Source of the DNA: Halomonas sp. M20
Lineage (GTDB): Bacteria; Pseudomonadota; Gammaproteobacteria; Pseudomonadales; Halomonadaceae
Length of the DNA: 64,000 nt
Direction: 5' to 3'
Assembly (NCBI RefSeq): GCF_020622265.1
Contig: NZ_JACNMQ010000002.1
Coordinates: 186,001-250,000 of the forward strand
Part shown: positions 56,487 through 64,000 of the stretch, piece by piece
Layout: each line of letters opens with the position of its first letter
Position numbering within the stretch: position 1 is the stretch's first letter
The notes under the pieces: model-generated
Seen by the model: the letters and a program-made list of their open reading frames with translations, nothing else
The model's database searches: none
What the model was told of the DNA's origin: nothing
Translations under genes and position numbers: made by a program

Positions 56487-57449
56487 TCAGCTGGAGACGG
56501 TTTCGGCTTGAGCAGTCGATACGGAGGACAATAGCGGACTGCTCGTAGGCAGTAGCATACGAATGGCACGGGGTATCAGCGTGGCCTCGAACTCCCGCAG
56601 ATAACGCGGTTCACCGTCAAGATTGAGCGGAAACGCACCATCCGCGTGAAAAGTAACCCTCGGCGCGCGCACCGTGCGTACAAAGTCGCCGTTTTCCGGA
56701 ATACGTTCGAGTTCGTGCATCAGCTGGCGCATTTCACTCAACGAGGAGAAATGACGCACGATCAATATATCCAGCAACCCATCATCGATCTTGGCCTGTG
56801 GCGCCAATTGCTGACCTCCTCCGGCCTGGGAGCCATTAGCAATGGCCAGTAGAAAAAGCGGGGCTTCGATCTCTTTTTCTTGCCCATTTTCGTTCCAGCG
56901 GATGAGGCCGCTGTAAGGTCGATAGTGCCAGACCTTGAACATGCCCATCAGCGCGTAGGCGCCGCCTCCCAGCACACGCTTGAGCGCCCTGGGCGTCGAG
57001 GTGGTCACTTGGGCGCCAAAGCCCCCGGATGCGACATTGATGAAATAATCGTCTCCCAGGTGCGCAACATCCACAGCTCTGGACGAGACGCTCAACGCTT
57101 CGCGCAGGGCGATCTGCGGTTCGAGAGATAGACCAAGGCCACGGGCAAGATCGTTGGCACTCCCTAGAGGAAGTACGCCCAGCGCTGCGCGTTCGGCTTC
57201 CTCGAGGCGCATCAAACCGTTGACGACTTCATTGACGCTGCCGTCACCACCGCCAACGATCAATCGGCCAATACCTTCGCGGCAGGCTTCCTGAGCGTAG
57301 CGCAGGCCATCCCCCAACTCCCAGGTAACACGCACCTGGAGATCGTATCCCTCTTTTCGTAACGCCTTCACGGCCTCACGTAATTCAGGAACCTGTGACG
57401 ACTTGCCATTGATGATCAAACGCGTCATACCCGCCGTTGCATCGGCCAT
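56487..57449 (-). CDS. YegS-like lipid/diacylglycerol kinase family protein
   Basis: Cytoplasmic or membrane-peripheral lipid kinase, 320 residues (start at 57449, or at 57428 after GGCGGGT). The catalytic-domain loop LIVGGGDGSVNEVVNGLM and LGVLPLGSANDLARGLGL are the diacylglycerol-kinase signatures; NVASGGFGAQVT and DDGLLDILIV follow in the second domain. YegS phosphorylates phosphatidylglycerol in vitro. Ordinary length apart from a short tail. Confidence 0.92.
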   Translation of the reverse strand: MADATAGMTRLIINGKSSQVPELREAVKALRKEGYDLQVRVTWELGDGLRYAQEACREGIGRLIVGGGDGSVNEVVNGLMRLEEAERAALGVLPLGSANDLARGLGLSLEPQIALREALSVSSRAVDVAHLGDDYFINVASGGFGAQVTTSTPRALKRVLGGGAYALMGMFKVWHYRPYSGLIRWNENGQEKEIEAPLFLLAIANGSQAGGGQQLAPQAKIDDGLLDILIVRHFSSLSEMRQLMHELERIPENGDFVRTVRAPRVTFHADGAFPLNLDGEPRYLREFEATLIPRAIRMLLPTSSPLLSSVSTAQAETVSS

Positions 57450-57488
57450 TCCTGCGTTCCTTACTTATGATGTTATGTGCCCCAGCTC

Positions 57489-58184
57489 TCATGTCGACGA
57501 CACTAGCCGATATTCTTGAATGGTATTCGAATCACGCAGATAGGCTGCCAATCTCGCCAGATTCTGCTGGTGGTTGGTTTGCAATACCATATGGTAGCGA
57601 TAGAGGGTGCCACGTTCACCCAGACTATAGCTCATTGATTTAATAGTGCATCCATGTTCGGTAATCATCTTACGTACCTTTGCCTCATCATCCACCGCCT
57701 CGATGGCATAGCACAGCATATGATCGGCAAATAACTTGCTCGGTAGACGATTTTCCACCCAGCGAAAGGTCGAGAGGGTCACCAGCGTTGCAATGGTCGC
57801 CACGACCGCGAGATAGAAAAAGCCGATACCAAACAGGATACCCAGTGCCGAAGTAACCCAGATCGACGCTGCCGTGGTCAGCCCGCGCACCGTCAGGCCT
57901 TCCTTGAAGATGACGCCAGCACCTAGAAACCCGATACCGGTCATGATGCCCTGAGCCATGCGAGTCGGATCGGTGCGTATCGCCGTCTCCGCCAGACTGC
58001 TGCCTGCCATCCATTCACCCTGGTGCACGGACACGAGCATCAGCATCGCCGATGCGCCGCACACCAGAGCATGGGTGCGAAACCCTGCAGGGCGTCCGTG
58101 ATAGCTACGTTCAAGCCCAATCAGACTACCCGCCAGCCAGGCGGCACCCAGATTGAGCACAATCGCTAATGACACATCAGACAT
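57489..58184 (-). CDS. MgtC/SapB family membrane protein
   Basis: 231 residues: an N-terminal MgtC domain of four to five helices (LAGSLIGLERSYHGRPAGFRTHALVC, with the conserved E-R...G-x-R-T; GIGFLGAGVIFKEG...VRGLTTAASIWVTSALGILFG), then a soluble ACT-like domain (about 150-231). MgtC proteins affect magnesium and ATP homeostasis. No magnesium transporter lies nearby. ATG behind AGGAAAG. Confidence 0.92.
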   Translation of the reverse strand: MSDVSLAIVLNLGAAWLAGSLIGLERSYHGRPAGFRTHALVCGASAMLMLVSVHQGEWMAGSSLAETAIRTDPTRMAQGIMTGIGFLGAGVIFKEGLTVRGLTTAASIWVTSALGILFGIGFFYLAVVATIATLVTLSTFRWVENRLPSKLFADHMLCYAIEAVDDEAKVRKMITEHGCTIKSMSYSLGERGTLYRYHMVLQTNHQQNLARLAAYLRDSNTIQEYRLVSST

Positions 58185-58372
58185 GACTCTTTCCTACATC
58201 AGTCAAGCGTATTTTCCTAAAGTGAAATTTCCAGAAAACATTGCCCAGAATTTGATTTTATGACCTTTTAAATATGCCTGATCCGTTGAATAAGCGATAA
58301 AATATTGCAGCACCTCACCCTATCGACCACAGTCAAGAGCACTTGCTTTTTCCATCGGAAGGAACCGCCCCT

Positions 58373-59185
58373 TTGTCCACGACCAATAAATCAAGTTCCA
58401 GCGTCTCGGATTCAGAGAACAATACCCGTCAAACCGAAGTAGCTGCCATACACAAGACGATTCGTACCCAAGGAGAAAAGGAGCTTGGCCGTACCGTTTC
58501 GGCGCTGCTGTGGTCGGCCATTGCCGCTGGCATGTCGATGAGCTTTTCGATGCTGGCCATCGGCTTGATCAAATCGCATCTTCCAGATAACGACATCGGC
58601 GTGTTGATCTCTTCCCTGGGATACGCCGTCGGCTTCATCGTCGTCATCCTGGCACACCAGCAGCTATTTACCGAAAACACCGTCACAGCGGTACTGCCTC
58701 TGGTGACCGAACCGGGGCTCTACAAGCTCTTCTACCTGCTGCGCTTATGGAGCGTGGTACTCATCGGCAATCTGATCGGCGTCGCGATCTCCGCCTATCT
58801 TCTTCTGGCCATGCCTTTGTTCGACAGCCAGACCCAGGAAGTTTTTATTGGCCTGGGAGAAAAGATCCTGAGCAACGATACCGGCCAGATGTTTGCCAAG
58901 GGCGCCATTGCCGGCTGGATGATTGCGACCATGGTGTGGCTGATTCCCGCCGCCGGGGATGCCAAGGTTTGGGTGATTCTGATCGTTACCTCGCTGATTG
59001 GTCTTGGCGGGTTCACACACATCATCGTGGGCTCCACGGAGGTGCTATATCTGGTTTTCGATGGCAAGGCCAGCATGAGCGATTACGTCTTCAAGTTTGC
59101 ATTACCGACGCTACTCGGCAACGTAGTGGGCGGCACGTTCATTTTTGCATTGATCAGCCATGCCCAGGTTCGCAGCGACAACTGA
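58373..59185 (+). CDS. Formate/nitrite transporter (FocA/YfdC) family protein
   Basis: Pentameric channel-type membrane protein. TTG at 58373 with GGAAGGA 9 nt upstream is preferred (another TTG at 58343 is possible); 270 residues. A hydrophilic N-terminus (to about 45) is followed by six helices. FNT marks: SAIAAGMSMSFSMLAIGL, LAHQQLFTENTVTAVLP, and GFTHIIVGSTEVLYLVF. The pattern is closer to YfdC than to FocA, so the ion is not assigned. An AT-rich region upstream contains the promoter. Confidence 0.9.
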   Translation: MSTTNKSSSSVSDSENNTRQTEVAAIHKTIRTQGEKELGRTVSALLWSAIAAGMSMSFSMLAIGLIKSHLPDNDIGVLISSLGYAVGFIVVILAHQQLFTENTVTAVLPLVTEPGLYKLFYLLRLWSVVLIGNLIGVAISAYLLLAMPLFDSQTQEVFIGLGEKILSNDTGQMFAKGAIAGWMIATMVWLIPAAGDAKVWVILIVTSLIGLGGFTHIIVGSTEVLYLVFDGKASMSDYVFKFALPTLLGNVVGGTFIFALISHAQVRSDN

Positions 59186-59213
59186 TCGAACTCGAGCGGC
59201 AGCGCTATATTTC

Positions 59214-59242
59214 AAAAAAATCGGCCGCCTTAAAGGCGGCCG
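59214..59242 (-). terminator. leuA: Terminator of leuA
   Basis: Perfect 9-bp stem CGGCCGCCT/AGGCGGCCG with loop TAA (59222-59242), then seven T on the minus strand (59214-59220 are all A), about 35 bp after the leuA stop. Confidence 0.92.
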
Positions 59243-59275
59243 TTGTCATTTGGCAGCATCAGTTTCCAACTTTCA

Positions 59276-60985
59276 TCACGCGCTGGCTGCGCGTGTTTGC
59301 GCCTGAGACGCGCCGACCAATTCCATAGCGGCATCGCTGCGATTGATCGCCGAGAGCACCGCCTTGATGGAGGCGCTCACGGTGTCGCCATCCTCCGCCA
59401 TGCCGCTGACTCTTGCCCCATCGATATTGAGCTGCACGAAAGCAATGGCCACGGCGTCGCTCCCTTCTCCCAGGGCGTGCTCGCCATAGTCCACCACGTT
59501 GACGCTCTGGCCGGTATGACGCTGCCAGGCATCCATGAATGCAGAAATGGCGCCATTACCCTGACCTTCGAGCGCAATGGCGTCGCCGCCCCGCATCAGC
59601 GTCGCCGTCAACTTCTCGGCGCCTTCCCGGTCCAGGCGATACCCCTTGAGGGTGAGCGGGGCATCTTGCATAAAGGTGTCGAGCAGAATATCCCGAATCA
59701 TCTGACTCGACAGTTCGCCATTGGTCTTTTCGCTGGCGGCCTGGACATGAGGCGCCAGCTCCAGGGTCATCCAGCGCGGCAGACTGATGCCGAAATCCCG
59801 CTCAAGCAGGAAGGCCATGCCGCCCTTGCCGGACTGGCTGTTGACGCGGATCACCGCCTGATAGTCGCGCCCCAGATCCTTGGGATCGATGGGCAGATAA
59901 GCCACCTGCCACGCCTCGTCATCCTGCTGCTTGTGCAGGCACTTGCGAATGGCGTCCTGATGGCTGCCGGAAAAGGCGGTGTAGACCAGCTCGCCGATCC
60001 AAGGGTGGCGCGGATGCACCGTCAAGCCGGTGCATTCGGTACACACCTGGATGATCTCGTCCGGATTGGAAAGATCGAGCTTGGGATCGATGCCCTGACT
60101 GTAGAGATTCATTGCCAGGGTGACGATGTCCATGTTGCCGGTGCGCTCGCCGTTGCCCAGCAGCGTCCCTTCAACGCGATCGGCACCGGCAAGCAACCCT
60201 AGCTCCGCTGCCGCCGCAGCGCCGCCCCGATCATTGTGGGTGTGCAACGAAATGATCGCGCTCTCGCGATTCTTGAGATGAGTGATGAAGTACTCGATCT
60301 GATCGGCGAAATGATTGACCGGCCCCACTTCGACCGTGGCCGGCAGATTGAGGATGCAGGGCTTTTCCGGCGTCGGCTGCCAGACGTCCATCACTGCCTC
60401 GCAGATCTCCACGGCGAAGTCCAGCTCGGTACTGGTGAAGCTTTCCGGGGAATACTGGAAGGTCCAGTGGGTATCCGGGTAGCGCGCGGCATGCTCCTGC
60501 ACCCAGCGCGCGCCCTGCTCGGCGATACCGATGATGCCCTCACGCTCCTGCTCGAAGACCCGCTCACGCTGTACCTTGGAGGTAGAGTTGTAGACGTGAA
60601 CGATGGCGCGCTTGGCGCCTTCCAGGGCGGCAAAGGTCTTCTCGATCAAGTGCTCACGTGCCTGCACCAGCACCTGGACGTTCACGCCCTCGGGAATCTG
60701 GTCTTCCTCGATCAGCCAGCGCACGAAGTCGTAGTCGTGCTGACTGGCCGCAGGAAAGCCGATCTCGATCTCCGTCAAACCGACCTTGATCAGCAACGCC
60801 CACAATCGCTTCTTCTGCTCCACGCTCATCGGCTCGAGTAGCGCCTGGTTACCGTCGCGCAGATCGACGCTGGCCCAGTAGGGCGCCTGGGTCAAGGTGC
60901 GGGAAGGCCACTGGCGATTGGTGAGCGGTACCGGCTCCGCCGGTGCGTATTTGCGATGATCGAAAGCAGTGGAAACAGAAGCCAT
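59276..60985 (-). CDS. leuA: 2-isopropylmalate synthase (type 2 LeuA)
   Basis: Condenses acetyl-CoA with 2-oxoisovalerate, first leucine-specific step. ATG at 60985 behind AAGGA; 569 residues, the longer form seen in Pseudomonas and actinobacteria rather than the E. coli 523-residue form. The catalytic-domain start [18 protein letters not shown] and [18 protein letters not shown] are present; the C-terminal regulatory domain (about 430-569) is expected to bind leucine. It is apart from leuCDB. The gene has a structured leader and a divergent Lrp-type gene. It is transcribed leftwards and ends at a strong terminator. Confidence 0.96.
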   Translation of the reverse strand: MASVSTAFDHRKYAPAEPVPLTNRQWPSRTLTQAPYWASVDLRDGNQALLEPMSVEQKKRLWALLIKVGLTEIEIGFPAASQHDYDFVRWLIEEDQIPEGVNVQVLVQAREHLIEKTFAALEGAKRAIVHVYNSTSKVQRERVFEQEREGIIGIAEQGARWVQEHAARYPDTHWTFQYSPESFTSTELDFAVEICEAVMDVWQPTPEKPCILNLPATVEVGPVNHFADQIEYFITHLKNRESAIISLHTHNDRGGAAAAAELGLLAGADRVEGTLLGNGERTGNMDIVTLAMNLYSQGIDPKLDLSNPDEIIQVCTECTGLTVHPRHPWIGELVYTAFSGSHQDAIRKCLHKQQDDEAWQVAYLPIDPKDLGRDYQAVIRVNSQSGKGGMAFLLERDFGISLPRWMTLELAPHVQAASEKTNGELSSQMIRDILLDTFMQDAPLTLKGYRLDREGAEKLTATLMRGGDAIALEGQGNGAISAFMDAWQRHTGQSVNVVDYGEHALGEGSDAVAIAFVQLNIDGARVSGMAEDGDTVSASIKAVLSAINRSDAAMELVGASQAQTRAASA

Positions 60986-61011
60986 GAGTCGTGTCCTTGC
61001 CGGAGTCTGAG

Positions 61012-61104
61012 GCCGGATGTCAGCTTGTGCCGGCGAATGTATGAGCGTGTGTTAGACCTTGTGAGTCTAGCGCCGGCAGCGGCTCTTGTGGAGCCGCTGC
61101 CGGC
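61012..61104 (-). promoter_or_regulatory. leuA: Structured leader of leuA with repeated CACAA loops
   Basis: On the leuA strand three stem-loops follow each other: H1 61104-61072, a perfect 14-bp stem with pentaloop CACAA; H2 61068-61054, a 5-bp stem (one G-U) with pentaloop CACAA; H3 61034-61012, a 5-bp GCCGG/CCGGC stem whose 13-nt loop starts with CACAA. They lie 27-120 nt before the ATG. No U run follows, so this is not a standard attenuator. It is probably a regulatory leader. Confidence 0.6.
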
Positions 61105-61201
61105 ACAACGAGATTATCGTGGTAACGATAGTGACTAGATTACGCCATTTTAATGCGTAGTGGATTGCGAAATAGGATGATATTTCAGCCTTCAATGGCA
61201 T
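61067..61201 (-). CDS. Possible leuA leader peptide (44 codons)
   Basis: Open frame from an ATG at 61201 to TAG at 61067, directly upstream of leuA. Codons 21-33 read NLVTIVTTIISLC, so seven of these residues are Leu, Val or Ile, as in ilv/leu attenuator peptides. The last eleven codons lie in hairpin H1. Against it: there is no ribosome site and no terminator U run. Speculative. Confidence 0.3.
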   Translation of the reverse strand: MPLKAEISSYFAIHYALKWRNLVTIVTTIISLCRQRLHKSRCRR

Positions 61202-61212
61202 AAAATAGCGCG

Positions 61213-61227
61213 AATTAGCAAATTAGC
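61213..61227. promoter_or_regulatory. AATTAGC direct repeats in the lrp-leuA promoter region
   Basis: AATTAGC occurs at 61213-61219 and 61221-61227, 8 bp apart, in the AT-rich stretch just before the lrp-like start. This could be an operator for the adjacent Lrp/AsnC protein or a promoter part. Confidence 0.35.
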
Positions 61228-61244
61228 GATATGGAACTCCCCTT

Positions 61245-61730
61245 TTGCCAAAAAACGAGCCCCCTGCTGCGCTAGATCGTTATGATCGTCACATCCTCGA
61301 CGTGCTACAGCGCGAAGGGCGCATCAGCAACCAGGAACTGGCGGAGCGCATCGGACTTTCGCCCTCCCCTTGTTTGCGCCGGGTTCGCGCACTGGAGGAA
61401 AACGGGCTGATTACCGGCTATCGCGCTCTGGTGGACGCGAAGCGCCTTGGCTACAGCCTGATGGTGTTATTGCACATCTCCATGGATCGCCATACGCCAG
61501 AGCGCTTCGCCAACTTCGAAAAGGAGATAGACGCCCTGCCCCAGGTACTGGAATGCCTGCTGATTACCGGTCAGGAAGCCGACTATCAGCTCAAGGTGGT
61601 GGTGCGGGACATGGACGACTATCAGGATCTGTTGCTCAATCGCATCACCCGCATCGAAGGGGTCAGCGGCGTACATTCGAGCTTCGTGCTGCGCCAGGTG
61701 ATTGATCACCCGCCGGCGCCGACGGCTTGA
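61245..61730 (+). CDS. Lrp/AsnC-family transcriptional regulator
   Basis: 161 residues: N-terminal helix-turn-helix (about 11-60, LDRYDRHILDVLQREGRISN...LAERIGLSPSPCLRRVRALE) and a C-terminal ligand-binding RAM domain (about 75-150) with QVLECLLITGQEADYQLKVVV. TTG start at 61245. It diverges from leuA, which suggests that it controls leuA in response to an amino acid, perhaps leucine. That is an inference from position. Related proteins such as BkdR or AsnC act on other genes. Confidence 0.9.
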   Translation: MPKNEPPAALDRYDRHILDVLQREGRISNQELAERIGLSPSPCLRRVRALEENGLITGYRALVDAKRLGYSLMVLLHISMDRHTPERFANFEKEIDALPQVLECLLITGQEADYQLKVVVRDMDDYQDLLLNRITRIEGVSGVHSSFVLRQVIDHPPAPTA

Positions 61731-61777
61731 GTCAAATGCTTTACCATACCTCGATAGTCATTTAGTCACGAGTTCCC

Positions 61778-62647
61778 ATGAAATATATCGGTGCCCATGT
61801 CAGTGCCGCCGGTGGTGTCGACCAGGCGGTCATTCGTGCCCATGAGCTAGGCGCCAATGCCTTTGCGCTGTTCACCAAGAACCAGCGCCAATGGGTAGGC
61901 AAGCCATTGACGGACGAAGCCATCGAGGCGTTTAAGACCGCCTGCGAGCAATACGGATTCGCGCCGGAGCAGATCCTTCCCCACGACAGCTATCTGATCA
62001 ACCTCGGCCATCCCGACCCCGAAGGCTTGAGGAAGTCCCGGGCGGCCTTCCTTGATGAATTTCAGCGCTGCGAACGTTTAGGGCTTACCCTGCTCAACTT
62101 TCATCCGGGCAGCCACCTGCGCAAGATTTCCGAAAGCGAATGCCTTTCACGCATCGCCGAATCGATCAACGAGGTGCTTACCCATACCCGCGGCGTCACC
62201 GCGGTGATCGAGAACACCGCCGGTCAGGGCACGAATCTGGGGCACCGCTTCGAGCATCTGGCGGAGATCATCGAGCAGGTCGACGACAAGACCCGGGTCG
62301 GCGTATGCATCGACACCTGCCACGCCTTCGCCGCGGGTTACGAGTTGCGCAGCGCCGAGGCCTGCACCGCCATGCTGGATGCATTCGATACCGTGGTGGG
62401 CATGAAGTATCTACGCGGCATGCACTTGAACGATGCCAAGAGCGCCTTTGCCAGCCGGGTCGATCGTCATCACAGCCTGGGGCAAGGCAATATCGGCCTC
62501 GACGCCTTCACCGCGCTGATGCGCGATACGCGGACCGATGGCATTCCATTGATACTGGAAACCATTGAGCCGGCTATCTGGTCGCAGGAAATAAGCTGGC
62601 TGCGCGGCCAACAACATTCCGACACCCTGGACTCACTGCACGGATGA
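61778..62647 (+). CDS. nfo: Deoxyribonuclease IV (endonuclease IV)
   Basis: Zinc-dependent AP endonuclease of base-excision repair. 289 residues. It starts [20 protein letters not shown] and shows the family signatures [28 protein letters not shown] and [24 protein letters not shown]; the metal-ligand His, Glu and Asp residues lie in these. Normal length. The small membrane protein gene starts 3 bp after its stop codon. Confidence 0.97.
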   Translation: MKYIGAHVSAAGGVDQAVIRAHELGANAFALFTKNQRQWVGKPLTDEAIEAFKTACEQYGFAPEQILPHDSYLINLGHPDPEGLRKSRAAFLDEFQRCERLGLTLLNFHPGSHLRKISESECLSRIAESINEVLTHTRGVTAVIENTAGQGTNLGHRFEHLAEIIEQVDDKTRVGVCIDTCHAFAAGYELRSAEACTAMLDAFDTVVGMKYLRGMHLNDAKSAFASRVDRHHSLGQGNIGLDAFTALMRDTRTDGIPLILETIEPAIWSQEISWLRGQQHSDTLDSLHG

Positions 62648-62650
62648 TTT

Positions 62651-62944
62651 ATGCAAACTGACGGTTTTTTCAACTGGCTCGGCGAGAGTATTGGTGAAGC
62701 AATCCGTGCGATCGTCGACCTGCTTTCAGGCTTCTTCGCCGGCATCGGAGTCGCCATTTACGAGTTCGTCGAGGGGCTATCCGGTTCCTTGGGCGTCAAC
62801 ACATCGCTGTTCAACATGGTCGTCTTGGTCATCGGCCTACTGCTGCTCATCAAGGGCATCAGCAGTTTCGTAGGCCGCTCCATCATTGGTGGCGTGATTT
62901 GGACAGTGGCGGGCCTGCTGGTGCTGAGCTGGCTAATGGCATGA
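62651..62944 (+). CDS. Small membrane protein of unknown function
   Basis: 97 residues. N-terminal amphipathic part (1-50, with FFAGIGVAIYEFVEGL) and two hydrophobic helices (about 55-67 and 76-96) with basic loops between. The start lies 3 bp after nfo, so it is probably co-transcribed with it, although the ribosome site is weak. No family was recognised. Confidence 0.65.
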   Translation: MQTDGFFNWLGESIGEAIRAIVDLLSGFFAGIGVAIYEFVEGLSGSLGVNTSLFNMVVLVIGLLLLIKGISSFVGRSIIGGVIWTVAGLLVLSWLMA

Positions 62945-63026
62945 TGAAAACCTACACCCTCCCATGACGAACTCCATTCGGTCACGTAAAGTAGCGGAGT
63001 GGATCACAACCAGGACGACATATCCT

Positions 63027-63551
63027 ATGCTTTCTCGTTTCAAATTACGGCTTGGACTTTTCGCGCTACTGCTCTGTGGCGGGCTCTTGCCACAGGCCTT
63101 TGCACAACAAGGACAGGCGGCTCCGAACATGAGCGTCGAAAACTTCCAGGATTGGGAAGTGCGCTGCCCCCAGGGTGGCGGCAATGCAGAACTCTGTTCA
63201 ATGATGCAGCTGGTCGACAACCCCAAAGGCGGTCAACCCATCATGCAGGTCATCATGGCCTACCCCAAGGAGCTGGATGCACCGGCGATGGCGTTCATCC
63301 TGCCGCTTGGCACCCGTCTGGCACCGGGTCTGCAGCTTGTCGTCGACAACGGCGAACCGATCAAATTCCCCTATCAGATGTGCCAGGAGCAAGGCTGTCG
63401 TGCTGATATTCCTGTTACCGAAACCCTGCTACAGCAAATGCGCAACGGCACCAGAGCTACCGTCAGCATCATGGGGCCTCGAGGTGAACGCCTTGACCTG
63501 CCGGTATCGCTGCAAGGTTTTACCGCCGCCAATGACCGCATCGCTCCCTGA
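63027..63551 (+). CDS. Invasion-associated locus B (IalB) family protein
   Basis: Secreted periplasmic protein, 174 residues from the ATG at 63027. The signal peptide ends near PQAFAQQ. Then come SVENFQDWEVRCPQ, the cysteine pairs (C about 52 and 62; MCQEQGC about 118-123) and MAFILPLGTRLAPGLQLVVD, as in IalB proteins. The name comes from Bartonella; in free-living bacteria the function is unknown. An upstream ATG at 62964 lacks a signal-peptide-like start. A long perfect hairpin follows. Confidence 0.87.
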   Translation: MLSRFKLRLGLFALLLCGGLLPQAFAQQGQAAPNMSVENFQDWEVRCPQGGGNAELCSMMQLVDNPKGGQPIMQVIMAYPKELDAPAMAFILPLGTRLAPGLQLVVDNGEPIKFPYQMCQEQGCRADIPVTETLLQQMRNGTRATVSIMGPRGERLDLPVSLQGFTAANDRIAP

Positions 63552-63570
63552 ACATCTCATCAAACAGCGT

Positions 63571-63610
63571 AAACAGAACGGGCCGCTCACTTGAGCGGCC
63601 CGTTCTGTTT
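63571..63610. terminator. Bidirectional terminator, perfect 19-bp stem
   Basis: Positions 63571-63589 pair without error with 63592-63610 around a 2-nt loop. It lies between the convergent ialB-like and pepN genes, about 20 bp past the former. A short T run is present on each side (TGTTT), so it can end transcription both ways. Confidence 0.9.
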
Positions 63611-63640
63611 ACCCAGCCATTAAGCTAGCCAGCTTTCGCA

Positions 63641-64000
63641 TCAGCCGGCTAGGGCTTTTTCCACCACCTCATAGACGTTCGGCGAGAGATCCTCGGCGCG
63701 GATACGCTCGAGCTGCGCCTTCATCAGTTCTTGGCGCTCTTCATCGAAACGTTGCCAGCGAGTCAGCGGCGTAATGATGCGCGCGGCGATCTCCGGGTTG
63801 AGCTTATTGAGCTCGATCACTACGTCCGCCAGCAACTTGTACCCTTCCCCGTCCAGGCGATGGAAGTTGACACGGTTCTGGCCGACGAAGGTGCCGATCA
63901 GCGCCCGTACCCGGTTGGGGTTCTTGAGGGAAAAGGCCGGGTGCGACATCAGGTATTTTACCCGGTCCAGTGCATCGGATTGCGGCCGGGTGACCTGCAG
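63641..64000 (-). CDS. pepN: Aminopeptidase N (3' end, partial)
   Basis: C-terminal 119 residues of the M1 zinc aminopeptidase, open at the right edge. HPAFSLKNPNRVRALIGTFV and LNKLNPEIAARIITPLTRW match the superhelical C-terminal domain of E. coli PepN closely. The active-site HEXXH lies beyond the window. The frame reads through to the last base without a stop. Ends at TAG/TGA-type stop near a strong bidirectional hairpin. Confidence 0.93.
   Translation of the reverse strand: MQVTRPQSDALDRVKYLMSHPAFSLKNPNRVRALIGTFVGQNRVNFHRLDGEGYKLLADVVIELNKLNPEIAARIITPLTRWQRFDEERQELMKAQLERIRAEDLSPNVYEVVEKALAG

Noticed and set aside
1-64000. tRNA, rRNA, prophage or complete insertion sequence
   Set aside because: None was recognised on either strand; intergenic regions are short and accounted for.

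Overview
The window reads as core chromosome of a moderately GC-rich gammaproteobacterium, most likely a member of the Halomonadaceae (Halomonas or a close relative). This is inferred from gene order and protein character: the leuC-leuD-leuB-asd-fimV-truA-trpF-accD-folC-SPOR-cvpA-purF-metZ succession is typical of the Pseudomonas/Halomonas side of the class, and there is a PHA synthase with a phasin. No rRNA, tRNA, CRISPR, prophage or complete insertion sequence was found.

Layout. 1-4128: a polyamine-type ABC transporter operon read leftwards (ATPase, binding protein, two permeases; the second permease runs off the left edge). 4395-6443: yceI with a cytochrome b561, and a DJ-1/PfpI protein. 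6536-24555: a long leftward biosynthetic block (leuCDB, asd, fimV, a family-61 glycosyltransferase, truA, trpF, trpB, trpA, accD, folC, a SPOR protein, cvpA, purF, metZ) with many ATGA or near-zero junctions; a LysR regulator diverges from leuC. 25705-28774: a PHA module (phaC, phasin, a DUF6489-like protein). 28859-31789: aroC and prmB, with smrB divergent. 32041-38349: an orphan secreted protein, a patatin, two alpha/beta hydrolases, a 33-residue membrane peptide next to an AEC transporter, a monooxygenase-fold protein, sixA and gpsA. 38431-41468: pntAB. 41626-45825: an isochorismatase-fold protein without its cysteine, selO, and htpG behind a consensus sigma-32 promoter. 46392-51303: slt, a LysE exporter, an ExoD-like protein, a TM2 protein and an IPNS-like oxygenase. 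51558-52321: two cold-shock genes in tandem. 52418-58184: a lipoprotein, a yeast-type cytosine deaminase with a VOC protein, a sodium:solute symporter with its small partner, a lipid kinase and an MgtC-like protein. 58373-64000: a FocA-family channel, leuA with a structured leader and divergent Lrp-type gene, nfo, a small membrane protein, an IalB-like protein, and the 3' end of pepN.

Leucine synthesis is split between leuCDB (beside a LysR gene) and leuA (beside an Lrp/AsnC gene). The trpFBA genes sit within the truA-accD-folC-cvpA-purF-metZ housekeeping block.

The least ordinary items are: (i) the leuA leader, which can form two hairpins with identical CACAA pentaloops and a third stem whose loop starts with CACAA; (ii) a 265-bp non-coding element with terminal inverted repeats, inserted in a CTAG with TA duplication exactly at a stop codon; (iii) a second, 136-bp palindromic element between aroC and prmB; (iv) FimV apparently lacking its usual C-terminal domain, with a glycosyltransferase gene between it and truA; (v) an isochorismatase-fold protein with serine in place of the catalytic cysteine; (vi) several very small genes with good ribosome binding sites. 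Copy numbers and homology could not be checked here.
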